Assembly: GCF_019097595.1 (NCBI RefSeq)
Contig: NC_080718.1
Location: forward strand, 13,744,157 to 13,808,156
From: Hemibagrus wyckioides
Taxonomy: Eukaryota; Chordata; Actinopteri; Siluriformes; Bagridae
Direction: 5' to 3'
Length of the DNA: 64,000 nucleotides
Shown here one piece after another: positions 1 to 13,200 of the stretch. The position numbers and the translations under genes are program-made. How positions within the stretch are numbered: position 1 is the first letter of the stretch; every line of letters starts with the position of its first letter. The notes beneath the pieces are model-generated. The model searched no databases, was not told the origin of the DNA, and worked only from the letters and a program-made list of their open reading frames with translations.

Positions 1-1397
1 AATACCTATGCACTTAGTGCTTTTCGAAAAGCATATTAGCACAATTAGCACATTTAATCACCATGAATATAGATTTACAGATATTTTATTAGGGTTTTGG
101 GAATTGGGGTTTGGTTTTTTTTTTACCATGTGCTTGCAAAAACATTAATCCAGTGTGGCTGCAATTAAATGTAGTTATCTGTAATATCTGTAATAAGTCC
201 AAGGAGGACTGTTTTGATGTATTTGAAAGGCTTTTGGCACTTTGGAAGTTATTTTATAATGGTGGTGGACTATTAACTAGTGTTAAGAAGAACAGACATA
301 AAAAAGACTGTGACAGAAAGGAGCTGCAGTAACGGATCCCTGCTATAGCGATTACACTGTGTGAACTCTTTCCTCTAGATCCCTGGCTTAGGATTAACTG
401 GCCTGACATAAAGTCCACTATAAAAGAATGAGAGAACTTACTGTACTCCAAAGAAATGGTTTAGCTTCATCTCGATGCCTACAATTTTCATTCTATTTTG
501 AATGATTCGACCCGATTTGCTTTAGCGGAGAGAATAATGATTGAAAGTAGCTGTGGAAAATATGCTGCTAGTGAATTATGTGTGACAGCAGGAAAAAAGG
601 ACTGAAAGCTGGAGAAGCAATCATTCTCCTTTTATTGGAACGGATCCAGCATTGTGTAGCATCAGTGGGTTTCTTCAAAACGGTTGTAGGTTCAGGATAA
701 ATATTGACATTTTATCATTTCTGTAGTTTTTATTACAAAAATCACTACACACCTGTATAAGTAATTCTTACATATGAAAGGTTGATGAAAATATCATTAA
801 TAAATAATTGTTTTACTTTCAAGTTGTCATGTAAGATGCAGGATATATGCAGTAAATGCTGTATATTAGGTCAGGTTTAAGTTGATATTGACTAATGTTA
901 AGCATGTGTAAAGCGGTCATTATTGACCTATCAACAAATCTGAGCATGGCCACTCCTTTGTGGTCTGCTGTTAATAAACACTGTTGTTCTCATAAAATTT
1001 GCTCGTAAAATAAGCATTACCCAGGAAACGACCTGTAAATCTAATGATGGAATATGGAGACATTGTGCAGTAATTGGAAACACACCTTACACACTTTGCC
1101 AATAAATCTGAACGAATATTTCTGTCTGTGTCCTTATGTCTCCTCAGGCTCTCTTATTAGGCCCCAGATTGACATTCTACAGAACACAAGGATTTACTTC
1201 TAATTTTATGTGCTCACATCCCTCTGTATCTTGTGCTTTAGTTTCCTCTGCAGGCAAGAAATGTTTGTTTCATATTAAGAAGTATTTCAGTTGCTTGAGA
1301 TTGGTTGATATTGGCCTTGGCTAAAGACTGAAACCATGGTCATGAGATTTAGTGCTCAAAATGAAAGAGGTGGATGCTGAAAAGATGAGTGTGTAAC
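1..1397. other. No gene recognised
   Basis: AT-rich sequence without a convincing exon. The short open frames have no protein-like composition and no matched splice signals, and no repeat family was recognised. Confidence 0.5.
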
Positions 1398-2467
1398 TAT
1401 ACACCAATCAGCCATAACATTATGACCACCTGCCTAATATTGTGTTGGTCCCCCTTTTGCTGCCAAAACAGCCCTGATCCCTCAAGGCATGGACTCCACT
1501 AGCTCTCTGAAGGTGTGCTGTGGTATCTGGCACCAAGATGTTAGCAGCAGATATTTTATGTCCTGTAAGTTGCGAGGTGAGGCTTCCATGGACTTGTTTG
1601 TCCAGCACATCCCACAGACGCTCGATTAGATTGAGATATGGAGAATTTGGAGGCCAAGTCAACACCTCAAACTCATTGTTGTACTCATCAAACCATTCCT
1701 GAACTATTTTTGCTTTGTGGCATGGCGCATTATCCTGCTGAAAGAGGCCACAGCCATCAGAGAATACCTTTTCCATGAAAAGGTGTACATGGTCTGCAAC
1801 AATGCTTGGGTAGGTGGTACGTGTCAAAGTAACATCCACATGGATGGCAGGACCCAAGGTTTCCCAGCAGAACATTGCCCAAAGCATGACACTGTCTCTG
1901 CCGGCTTGCCTTCCTCCCATAATGCATCCTGGTGCCATGTGTTCCCCTAGGTAAGCAACGCACACGCACCGAACCATCCATGGGATCTAAAAGAAAACAT
2001 GATTCATCAGACCAAGCTATTTTCTTCCATTGCTCCATGGTCCAGTTCTGATGCTCACATACCCATTGGTAGCGCTTTTGGTGGTGCACAGGGGTCAGCA
2101 TGGGCTCCCTGACTGGTCTGTGGCTATGCAGCCCCATACGCAACAAACTGTGATGCACTGTGTATTCTGACACCTTTCTATCAGCAATTTGAGCAACAGT
2201 AGCTTGTCTGTTGGATCGGATCACACGGGTCAGCCTTCTCTCCCCACATGCATCAATGTTCCTTGGCCACCCATGACCCTCTTGTTCACCACTACAGACT
2301 GGGAACACCCCACAAGAGCTGCAGTTTTGACACATCAAGTTTGGGGACAAAATGTTCACTTGCTGCCTAATATATCCCACCCACTAACAGGTGCCATGAT
2401 GAGGAGATCATCAGTGTTATTCATGTCACCTGTCACTGCTCATAATGTTATGCCTAAGCAGTGTATA
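1398..2467 (-). mobile_element. Tc1/mariner-like DNA transposon, inactive (copy A)
   Basis: The ends are inverted repeats. The left end begins TATACACC and contains GCCATAACATTATGACCAC. The reverse complement of the right end begins TATACACT and contains GGCATAACATTATGAGCAG. Both ends abut TA, the target of the superfamily. The transposase remnant lies on the minus strand. Two other copies of this family are in the window (about 16371-16824 and 25959-27807). Confidence 0.85.
1434..2380 (-). pseudogene. Tc1-like DD34E transposase, frameshifted
   Basis: Cut-and-paste transposase remnant. The DDE triad can be traced on the minus strand. The first Asp is in AWSDES (near 2010). The second is in QQDNAPCHKA (near 1700). 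The third is Glu in PNSPYLNLIERLWDV, about 34 residues later. The reading changes frame near 1950 and again near 1580, and the N-terminal helix-turn-helix part is largely missing, so no intact enzyme can be made. Known for the family: the enzyme acts in the nucleus on TA-flanked inverted repeats. The expected C-terminus, with a stop near 1434, falls in a different frame from the catalytic part. Confidence 0.8.
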
Positions 2468-2890
2468 GAACATATTAGTTAATTCATTATCCAAATTTTC
2501 ATTTTTATTGAGCATTTTATCCTAGTCAGGTTTGCAGAGAATCTGCAGCCCATCATAGGAACTCTGGACACAAGACAGGAATAGATCAGACATTAGTTTC
2601 TTGCAGTGCACAATGTACACAGATATTTTTGTACCTGAGGACAAGTAAGAGTAGCCAATCCATCTACCATCATGTTTAAGAAGGTGGGAGAAGCCAGAAG
2701 AAAATTTTATGGTCACATAGAGAACATGAATTAGTCTGTAGACCCTGAAGCTGTGAGACCACACTGGGTCATTAAATATATAGTGAAATAGTATCAAGTA
2801 AAATATAAAATACTTATTTAAATAGCTAATGTTATTGTTATGCTCACTGGTGATTAGTGTTTTCACTCATCACGATAAATTATGATTATG

Positions 2891-2992
<102 letters not shown>

Positions 2993-3204
2993 CATTGCAT
3001 AGACTTTAAAGAATAAATATTTTATAGTTAAAAAATACACCAGTGGATATTCTCTTAGTCTGATTTCCAAAATAGCAGTTTTTTATCAGGTTATGTAACG
3101 AAATATTTTAATACCTCTCTGCTACTGCTGCAGCATTACATCATGTAATTAATCATGTGATGAAACATCATGAAGTACCCCAATTCCCAACTAATTCTGG
3201 GTTT

Positions 3205-3365
3205 TTCAATTCAATTCAATTGATTTGTATAGCGCTTTTAACAATGGACATTGTCTGAAAGCATCTTTAAAGAAGTATAGAAACAGAGATGGAAAAAAAA
3301 TAAAGTTACTATTTTATCCCTATTTTATCCCTAATGGCAAGGAAAACCTCCCTTACAACTGTGAC
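3205..3365. repeat. Teleost interspersed repeat (TTCAATTCAATT type)
   Basis: Begins with repeated TTCAA units, followed by TTTGTATAGCGCTTTTAACA, ATGGACATTGTC and a GCAAGGAAAACCTCCCTTA block. I know this arrangement from abundant short interspersed repeats of fish genomes. Reverse-oriented copies lie at 4612-4679 and in 31100-31626. Confidence 0.6.
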
Positions 3366-3394
3366 CAAATATCTACTACTACACTGGATCCTTC

Positions 3395-3398
<4 letters not shown>

Positions 3399-3457
<59 letters not shown>
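3399..3457. repeat. (CT)n(GT)n compound microsatellite
   Basis: About 43 bp of CT followed by about 14 bp of TG. Confidence 0.97.
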
Positions 3458-6400
3458 TTTAACTAAATGTATGCTATTTTAAGGCTTACACTCTTGCTAT
3501 TCCCAAGTAATCAAAGGCCAGGTTTTTGCAGTGGTATGTCTTCCTATAAAAAGACTTCCCATAATTTAAGAAAAGAGCAATGAAAGTCGACATTTTAAAG
3601 TAGAATTTTATCAATTCTAGTCTCAAGTGGTTACATTTATAGTCTCTGGTTACGGCACATATGTGTCATGTGGTTTTTGATTAGCTGCCCAAGTACCCAG
3701 TAATCAGGTGGTAATCACATGGTAGCCTGACAAGGGTTTCAATTGTCTGTTTATTTACGGTTTCATTTGTCTCTTTCAGCATCCGTCTTAATAGAAAAGC
3801 AATTTTCCTTTTTACATTCGGTTCCTGTGCCTTCTTCTTAGGAGACGGCTCATTTATGTGAATTTTTCCTCCAGAACAGGAAATTAGACATTTAAAACGG
3901 CTGTTGTATGATACAAAATGTCAGCACACTTAAAATACTCTGGAATGCTGGACGTCTGAGAACGCTCCCGTCTCCATGGCAACTACAGCTCTCAAACACA
4001 AACTCTGATTCGCTGTCCAGACAAGAAAAGGGCGGCTGAGGGAAAAGTTTTCCCAAGTGAGAGAGTTGTAGCAAAGGGTGGGTTTATGTGGGAACACTTT
4101 CAGACCGCTGAAGAATGCAGCACTGTGAAATGGTAACAGGTCTGCAGCTGTAGGACGCCGAGGATATTGTGCACAACTCTATCTGGTTATTGCAGTCTGA
4201 TATCTCTCTTCCACTTGTACTTGATGTGTATATTGATAGCATGAAAAACTATAGAGAAACAAAAGTAAAGGAAATGTGCAATGTGGAAGTTATGCAGTAA
4301 ATCGCCATGGAAATCACTACACTTTGGTTCACATGGTTCTGAATTTCTGTTCTGCATTCAGTAAAGATTTTTGAAGAACAGAGCAAGTGGATTTTATTGC
4401 TATTTAACTTGGAAGAAATATATATTGGAATGAAATGGGTTATAGAACAACACATAGTGGAACTACACACAACAACACAGCAGCAAAAAATACAATAAAT
4501 GTGATAAAAAAAACCAACAAACAATAAATTTGTAGGCTCATTACAACAGATGGAAGAAACCAAAACCAACAAAACAATACTGAATGGAAGTACAAACAAA
4601 AAAATGTACAAATCTGTAAAGCTGTCCATTTGTTAAAAGCACTATACACATAAAATTGAAGTGAATTGAACTGAACTTAATTTGGGTAGAAAAACCAGAC
4701 ATGGTGAAAACTTAGCAGCAAGATACATAGGTAATAAAAGTGTTTCATGACTGCATGATAACATTGTCGCTGAGAAATAATGCAGAATATGAGGCAATGC
4801 TGTACTTTTAAAGCAGTGATAGTCAAAGGGGTGTGTGACAAAGCGGTGGCTAACTGGGATGGGTTTTGCTTAGTACAGATTGGTGATGGGAGCAATGTAT
4901 GCCCTTTCTCCATCTACTGCATGTTTTCTTTAATTGACTAGTGGGCAAACATAGATAGAGGACTGATAGAAAGAGATATCTGAGGGTAACTTCTATTACT
5001 CTGGGCTACTAAAATCTAGAAGCCTAGAAAACAAACAAGCTACATCCACAGTTACATTCTGATACCTTTTAGACAAGTTGCTTGTTCTCCTAAACCAAAA
5101 CAACTGTGATCCCTCAGGGATGGAACTAATGAAGAGGATATCTAGTATGGGATGGCGGCCCAGATTAAATGCTGCAGTGGGAAGGCTGGAAGTAAACACA
5201 TGGCCAGCAGGAAACTCAAGGTCAGAAAATGAAGGAATGAGTTATAGAAAACACCAGTTATTACAGATACAGGGTTCATCAGACTTTCTATTGATATAAA
5301 TGGATTTAAAAATGTCTCAAGTTGCTGCACTATGCAGTCTCCAGTAGGTGTTCCTACTACTGGTTGCCATAGTGATAAAGTTTATTAATGGGTGGTGCAA
5401 TTAGCATTTCAAAAATCACTTTTCTTGCTGCTACCATGAAACATTTTGGAGGATTTGTATAAAAAAATCACCTATGAGCTGAAGGGGAAGCAGTGTGTGC
5501 TCTTTGCCACGAATCACATGCACTCTATTGTCTTCGCTCCTATTGGTAGTCACTGTACCAAGTCTTTCCATATTTGCTTAACTTAAAATTTTTCTCAACA
5601 TTGTCTCGTCACTGGACACGCCCACGTCTAGTTGTCAATGCCCACTGTCGCTTATGTTGCTGGAAGTCGTCAGCTCTCAATGGAAATAAATGCTCTCTGG
5701 TCGCTTTGTCATTGCCGGTCTCTGTATGTGTGAACATAGCATAAGACTTTCCAGTGGCGTTAGAACTAGAATTATTCCTATTACTTCCTGTAGGAATACT
5801 GTAGGAATTACTTCCTCACTGAAGTTTCAGAAGATATTTTATTGCAATGAAAGGGACAACCCAAATATGGAACAACCCAAATATGAAACACCCTCCTGTT
5901 CACTCGTTCAGTGCAACATGAATGATAAAAACTGAAATTTCCTTTCCCCAGACCATGGGTAACTACATTAGGACCATCTTTAGATGACAGAACAATAAGA
6001 ACTGGAAAAGAAATCTTCTGTTTGGCTTGGCAGAAGCATTCAAGGAACTGTATGCCTTCTTGTTTGATCTATGAGTTTGACAGCAGGAAGTTGAGACCAG
6101 ATCTGTTTATCCTTGGCTATCTAGCCCAATCTGCTTACTTAAGTCATGTCACTGGCATGCAGAAGAAGTGAGAGGATGTTGGTAGTGCTGAAAGATGGTG
6201 TCTGGAAATTCTGAGCTCAGACAAGAGCAAAGAAACAGGCACCAGTTGAAAGTCTTCCAGCCTGTTCTTACAACCAGGTCAGTGAAAGCAGTAGCTCATA
6301 TCGTTCCTGCCAGACTTTTTAAGAGCTTTGCAGATTCACTCCATTAGATGATAAGTGTCTAGATTTGGTTTTTTTTCCCTTTAAATAATCTTGTGGCTGT

Positions 6401-8791
6401 CACACAGGTATCAGTATTGAGCAGCTGTATACTCTTAACACCAAACCAGCAGGAACATTTTTGGAATGAAAAGTTCAACTTAATAAAGTGTTATGTGTGT
6501 TCATAAAGTTTAGCAGCAGGAAAGAACAACGAAACACTTGACTGAACCAAGACCAAAGTAGCATAATTCAACATTTTTAGATGGTTGACCTTGAATCTCA
6601 GTGACCCATTTAGAACAGACAATCTGTATCCACTATTTAAAAAAAAAAGAGACCATCTGCTAGTTCATTCAATGATTTCCATCCTCCAGGATGACATCTT
6701 AATTTTGGTCAGTGTCTACACAAATCTTCCTGTAGCATGTGACTGAAAATAGCCATACTCTTACAGAAGATACAGTGTTCCAGTGGAGACATAAACAACA
6801 TTTTATTTGACTTTTTAATATTTTACATTTCAACAACAGGGCTTTAAATGATGTCTTTAGTTATTCTGAGTCATCATTATCAGTCTCCATTGTGTAAGGG
6901 TGTATAAGCACAGCTGCATCAAACCTTCTCCAAACTAAATCTCTCTTTATCTTGCCAGACCCTGTTGCTTTTGGCTGCTAGCATCAGAAAACTACCATGG
7001 ACTCTTCTGTGCATTGCTTGGACAGGACTGCATTGCATCTGTTATAAGAACAATGCGTCCCTAGGGGATAACTGAAACGCTCTGGAGTCTGTATCCAGCC
7101 CACAGCATTACTTCCTTGGGTGGAGTTTGATGAGACAGAAAGTGCAGTGGAGATACAGACAGACATTTCAGTGTTCCTTAGCTGTAGGAGTGGTTACTAG
7201 ATAGATACAGGATTCAAATCGTTTGATATAATGATGTGGCACAAATTAGCTGTTTTAGTGTTATGAGATTTCATGGGGAACATTTATAGCACTGAGGCAA
7301 GTCTTTATGCTACAGTTGTGTGTGTTAGAGAATCATGGGTCAGGGATAAACACTCAGTCATTAGGAATATCACTGGGTAAAAAAAGATAGGGTAGACAAA
7401 ATAGATAGATTTTGGATTTTGAAAAAAGGAAACTGTCTGTTCATAGACCATGAAACCATAATCTTCTTCTTCTTCTTCTTCTTACAATTCAGTAAATCTC
7501 AGTAGTTTCTCCATTGCTGAGAACTGTCAGTAAGTCTTATGTCATCCATAAACAAGCAAGCTTACACAGAATTTTACTAACCTTACACAGATTTTGTGTT
7601 TATGAACATCCCATAGAGCAAAAATGAGTTTGATATCACCATTTACTTTGAAGATATAAACTTTTGGTTTTTTTTGGTTTTTTTGTTTGATAATATTGCC
7701 CCTAGTAGTAGTGGAGCATGGAGTGAAACATGTCAAAGAAATGTGAGCACCACAAAATGGGTGCAAATTTAATTTTTTGGTCTAAAGAGCCAGTGGAAAT
7801 ATGTAGCATTAGCAGTTTTATATGTGCACAGAAACGTGTAGGTTGCTGCTGCTGCTGTAGCTGTTATCACATTGTCCCAGCATGAGGTCAGGATGAAAAC
7901 TGGCTCTCACACTGTGAGTGTGCCTGGCGTGCCAGTGAAAATCTGTCTGTTTCTCCTGTTCCCATGAAACTAAGACATGAACAGTGTCATACCATTCAGT
8001 CCTTTGTTCTTATCCCAATTTGTTGTCATCTTTCTTTGTCAACAAGCTTTCCTCTTAACATCATGCTATTTATAACAAATCAACAGAGCATTTCAAAAGC
8101 ATTAACCTTGTCCCTGCAAAATACTCTAATTAAAAAAGTTCCTATTGACTAGTATTCCTACATTTTCAAGTAGTATATCAGTATATAACGGTGAGATCAG
8201 CTGGATGTTATCTGTGAGCTTGGTGCGATTGATGGGTTTTGTCACTGCATGTCATGTCAAAGGGCTTGTGAACATTTATCAGTAAATGTACTGCCAGGTC
8301 TGCTTTTGGCTAATAGCTGGGTGTGGTAGAGAAAAGGTCCAACAGTCAGGCTGCTGTGAACATTATCCTGTTGTTAATAACACAGCATACTCAATGAGGC
8401 ATTCGGTGATAAATCATAAGTAGCATAGTAGGAAATACATAGTTTTACTCTTTTCCCCAAAGGTCAAATAAAGGTTAAGAAAAAAAAAAGGACTTTGCAT
8501 TTGTTTTGGGAGTGTGCATGTTCAGCACTGAATTTCTTTGCCTTGTCACCCTACAGTGGTGAGTAACTCTTATGAGAGTAGACACTCAGGGCCCAGTACA
8601 CTATTTTGGTTTCTACCTAGCCAAAAAAAACAGTGACTTTTTAACTGCCAAGCCAATATGACCCTCAGATGCAAACCAGTAAAAACAATTTATGATTCAC
8701 ACTGCTGTATGAATCTCATGTTGACCTTGGTAACACAATTCATTTACTTACGTCTTCCTAAAACGTCACTGGTGCAAAATTTACTCATTTT
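3458..8791. other. Intergenic sequence, no gene recognised
   Basis: No exon with supported splice sites or a recognisable protein was found. It contains a short repeat copy (4612-4679) and a CTT tract (about 7463-7484). The stretch 5510-5740 reads like a mildly repetitive fish element but I could not define ends. Confidence 0.45.
4612..4679. repeat. Teleost interspersed repeat fragment, reverse orientation
   Basis: Contains TCTGTAAAGCTGTCCATTTG and AAAAGCACTATACA, ending in AATTGAA units. It is the reverse complement of the repeat at 3205. Confidence 0.55.
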
Positions 8792-9175
8792 ATCCATCTG
8801 TTTTCTATAGCGCTTATCCTACACAGGGTTGTGAAGAACCTGAAATCTGTCCCCGTGGACTCAAGGCGCAAGTCAAGGGACATCCTGGACAGGATGCCAA
8901 CTCATCACAGGGCATAATCTCACACACTCTCTCACACTGTAGACAATTTAGAGATGCCAATCAGCCTTTGGCATGCCTTTGGACTGGAGGAGGAAACCAG
9001 AGCCCCCTGAGGAAACTACTGAAGCACAGGGAGAACATGCAAACTCCACACACACTGACACACACACACACACACACACAGGGTGGAGGCAGGAATCAAA
9101 CTGCTTACCTCGGAGGTGCAAGGCAAACATGCTAACTACTAAGCAACCTGCATATGTTATGAAATGTTCAAATTA
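8792..9175. repeat. Abundant fish interspersed repeat with internal (AC)n
   Basis: Recognisable blocks are TATAGCGCTTATCCTACACA, GACAATTTAGAGATGCCAAT, GGAGAACATGCAAACTCCAC and GCTAACTACTAAGCAACC. This order is typical of a repeat seen many times in teleost genomes. An AC dinucleotide tract (about 9058-9080) interrupts it. I do not assign a family name. Confidence 0.6.
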
Positions 9176-10242
9176 AATAGACAATCAGAGCAAGGAAAGG
9201 TTGTATACAAATTTATTAAGAACAGTAGCAACTGGGCTTAAGTGGAAGCATTGTTTTTATTTCTCATCCTACTAAAATAAAATCATAATGTCAATAACTC
9301 TTTAAGTACTAAAGCACATTCCAAAAGAATGCATTGTCATTAAAGTTTAACTTAAAGCTTCCTAACAGCTAATTCTGACTGGCCATGTGTTTTCATGCAA
9401 GCAATTCTTCAACATTCAGACCACATTAATGAAATACAATGAACAAATTATTGATATATATTTCCCTTGTTGGACATAAGCTAAAATTGTCAGCTATTGT
9501 AAGTACTAGTCTCAGCTACTTGATCATTAGAGATCTATCGCAAAGCCACACAACACCCTTTGACCTCCTGGAGACAGGATTGGTTCCTCTCATAAAAATA
9601 AGATTTGACCCATTTATTTTACTGTATGTACATTTCTTCCACATCTTGGTTGAGTTAGAAATGCTGATAGGCAGCCAAAGTGTAAATCTGGGTTGGTGAA
9701 TATGTTGTAGATTTATGGTAGACTTATTTATTGTAGATTTATGAGGTTCAAGAAGTGTGATCAATCTGCTGTCTGCAAAATGTAAAATAATAATAATAGT
9801 AATAATTTCTATTCATTCATCTGGAAAACCACCATAGAGATAATGCTCTACAGTGTTATATGATTAACGTTATTGTAGAAGCATTGTACCTCATACATAA
9901 TAATAATAGGTTGGACAAATGCGTAAGATCTGTGTATAAAACATTTTAAATAGATTACCATATTCTAGATCAAATATCCAGAACTGGATGCTCAGACAGT
10001 CAGTATCTATGTATAACAAGAATGAGGCTATCAGACCATCAGTGTAGGGTTACGTTATGTGGCATCGGATTCCCATACGCGTCTATGTTGGCATTGCTGT
10101 CAGTCAGCATGGCCGGAGGCTGGGAAATGTGGTGGAGAATGTGGCGAAGAAGGTGTGTGTGAGTCTGTGTGAGCTCATGTAGTAACTGTGTTTGTAGTGG
10201 TGTTGTGTGACTGTAGTGCAGCGATGTTTTGAGGGTGCAGAC
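9176..10242 (-). other. Downstream of crip2, probable 3' UTR
   Basis: Directly follows the crip2 stop codon on the minus strand. AATAAA in minus orientation is seen at 9212-9217 and again near 9727, so the transcript probably ends in this stretch. Neither site can be confirmed without transcripts. Confidence 0.35.
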
Positions 10243-13200
10243 TCATGGCTGGGCTTCTGCATTGACCTCCTTGTCATAGATGTAGCTGCCAACACCACCT
10301 GTGTTCACTCCTGAAAGCAGCACAATGAATCAGTCTGGTCATATGACAAAGGGTCATTTTACACACACACACACACACATACACACACACACACACACTG
10401 ATGCAAACACACACATAAAACTGAACTAAAGCCAATAAATGTATTAACTATGAACAGCCAATAAATTGAAAAATTTGTTTAGACCATGCATGCTACCTCT
10501 TACAGTTTAGCACAAGCCATGTATTTTTAGAATCTATTTAAATGTTGCAGGCTGAAGAGAATAATGCATTAAACAGCGCCATCTACAGGGTAAAAAGAGA
10601 TTGTACCTTTTGGTCCAAACAGGACAGCGTAGCATGGTTTGTGGCAGTAGGGCTTGTCATCATGCTGACAAAATAAAACAAATACATCAAAATTTGGATA
10701 CATTTGCTACCAGGAGTTTTACAGTTTGAACTTTTCACAGTATGTTGAACTAGTCTGAGGTTCTCACAATGTCACGGTTTTAATTGACCATTTAAAAACA
10801 CAGGGGACACAATAAATGGAAAAGTTTAATATCAGTAATTTTTTTATGATCAATATAATGTAATAATTTCTGAAAACATCATTTCCATCAAATCAATATA
10901 ATTACTTTTACTTATACTGTCAATATTTTATCAGGATGTTATTAAAAGCGTGTGGCTGTGAGGAAAGGTGGCTTGTGAAAAAAAATAAATTAGAAATCTA
11001 AAAACTTTGCAGGGCCAGAAATTGATGGAGTCAGCAATGCTATGTTCTTCTGTGGCAGTGAAAGCAGTGTGTATACAGTAGTAATGGATTACACAGGAAA
11101 AGGGTTGCAAGTGAGGCCTTTCAGATCATCCTGCTTCCACTGTTAAAAGGGAAATCACAGTGATAACACTATGGGTTTATCTGCGGAGTCTTTTTCTCCT
11201 CACCTCTGCATGACTCCCTGCAGCCAGCGTCTTGCTGCACCTCTCACAGCGCAGACATGGCCGATGCCAGTCCTTCCCAAGAGACGTCACCTTCTCGGCT
11301 GCGACCACACAACAAAGCATTATTAAAGATTCCTACTACTGAGTGTTAGATTACATGTTTCCAATTAACATGAGATTGACCAAACCTACCGAAGTAGACC
11401 CTCTTATTGCACCTAGGGCATACGTTTGCCTCCCCAGAAAAGGTGGTGATGCTTCCAGCTGAAATAAAAAAGCAGAAATCCATATAGACATTTTTTTTTG
11501 TTTTGTGGTTTTCACTGGATACTGGGCAAGAATGAGGAGCAGAGAGTTTTTGATTAAAGCCTCTGGCCTGCAGCTGTGGGAAAAGCTGGGTTCAGTTGCC
11601 TCAATAATTCCCCAGAGTGACTGAGTTTATACGATTTCAGTCTATGTAATTCTTTTTTTACCTTTAGAAGGAGGTCTGCTGGGTGCTGAGACCCTCTTCT
11701 CATCAGGTTTGGCTGCAGAGTCCACAGTAGATGGGGCTGGGTCTTTGTTGGCTGGTGCCTCGTACACATAAGATCCTGCACCCCCAATGTTCACACCTGG
11801 ATAAGTACCACAAGTTAAAGCCGCCCATAAGGACAAGCGCTCCAAAGAAACACAATAAAATCATAAACATCTTAAATTGTAAAAAATTAGTGTTATTAAT
11901 AATGCTAATTAAAATGATATTAATAAAAGCATTGTAACAACATCCTACACCATTTTAACAAACAACACCTAATACGTATTGTCCAGCAGAGGGCCCTCTG
12001 TCACACAAAACTGCAAAGAGAGCTCTTTTGAGATCTTTTGTGACATGCAACAACCTTAAACAGGTGAAATGACATTTGTTTGTTTCACTTCCTTTTACTT
12101 CAACTAAGTTACATGCTGACAGACAGACAGACAGACAGATGAAAGTTCTGTCTATTTATTACTCAGAATCTGCTCAGCACCTGTTACACTGTAAAAATCC
12201 ACTGCTTACAGTTTGAAGTGGAAACGTAATAACCTGCAATAACTTCAATTCCATTTAACTCACCCAGTTGCCTACAATTCAGTGCTACAAGAATGTAAGA
12301 GGTAAGACAGAGCAAGAGGTCATATTACGTGTATCACTTCTGTATAGGCACACATCAGTGTGATAGTAATATCAGGTTTCAGTTCAGTACTGTGCTCATT
12401 GCTACTGTTACACTAATGAGCTATTGACACAAAACAACAGCCATGGCATTCACAGCAAAGAAGACTACAAACTTTGCTGAGAGAAAATATTATTTTCACC
12501 AGCTTCGGCCTCATCTTACGGCATTTTAACTAAATTTTTTTGTAAAATATGAGGGTTGCTGGTCTGAGCTGTATCAACAAGTGTGGTAAACAAAAATGTA
12601 TTTGCAAACATGCAGAAAAAGCTTCACATGTGAGATAACTTCATCTCTGCGAGATCTAAGACGCACGCGTTTTAGGTCTCTACTTTGCATATGAAGTGCA
12701 CCTCATGCGCATTCAATTGGTAAGGACTGCACTCACTGTTATAGCTCTAAGTGCTCAGGTTTGCCTCCCTATATTAAAGCTACTGTCTGAATGTGATAAT
12801 AGATCGAAAATAAAATTCACTATAAGGGGTTCAGTGCTAGCAACCAACCTAAACAAAGGTAAATAAAATGTCCCATGATGCCCCTGATTTCTTAATACCA
12901 AGTAGGTTCTTCATTTCATTCTCTGTATCTGTATCAATAAGTGTTGTTTTGTACTCCTACTCAGTCATCTATATATTGATGCACTGACTCTTCATGTTAA
13001 TACTAGTTTTTGTACATGGTCATGAACTAATTTCTCACCTTTTGGCCCAAAGAGGGCGGCATAGCAGGGCTTGTGACAAAAGGGTTTCCCATCATGCTGC
13101 AAAAAAAGAGGCAGAAGAATGTCAGCAAGGAAAGAATTAAAACTTTCCAACCTACTATGTTCCATCAATATCTCCATCTGTTCGAAGTTTGATGGTGTCT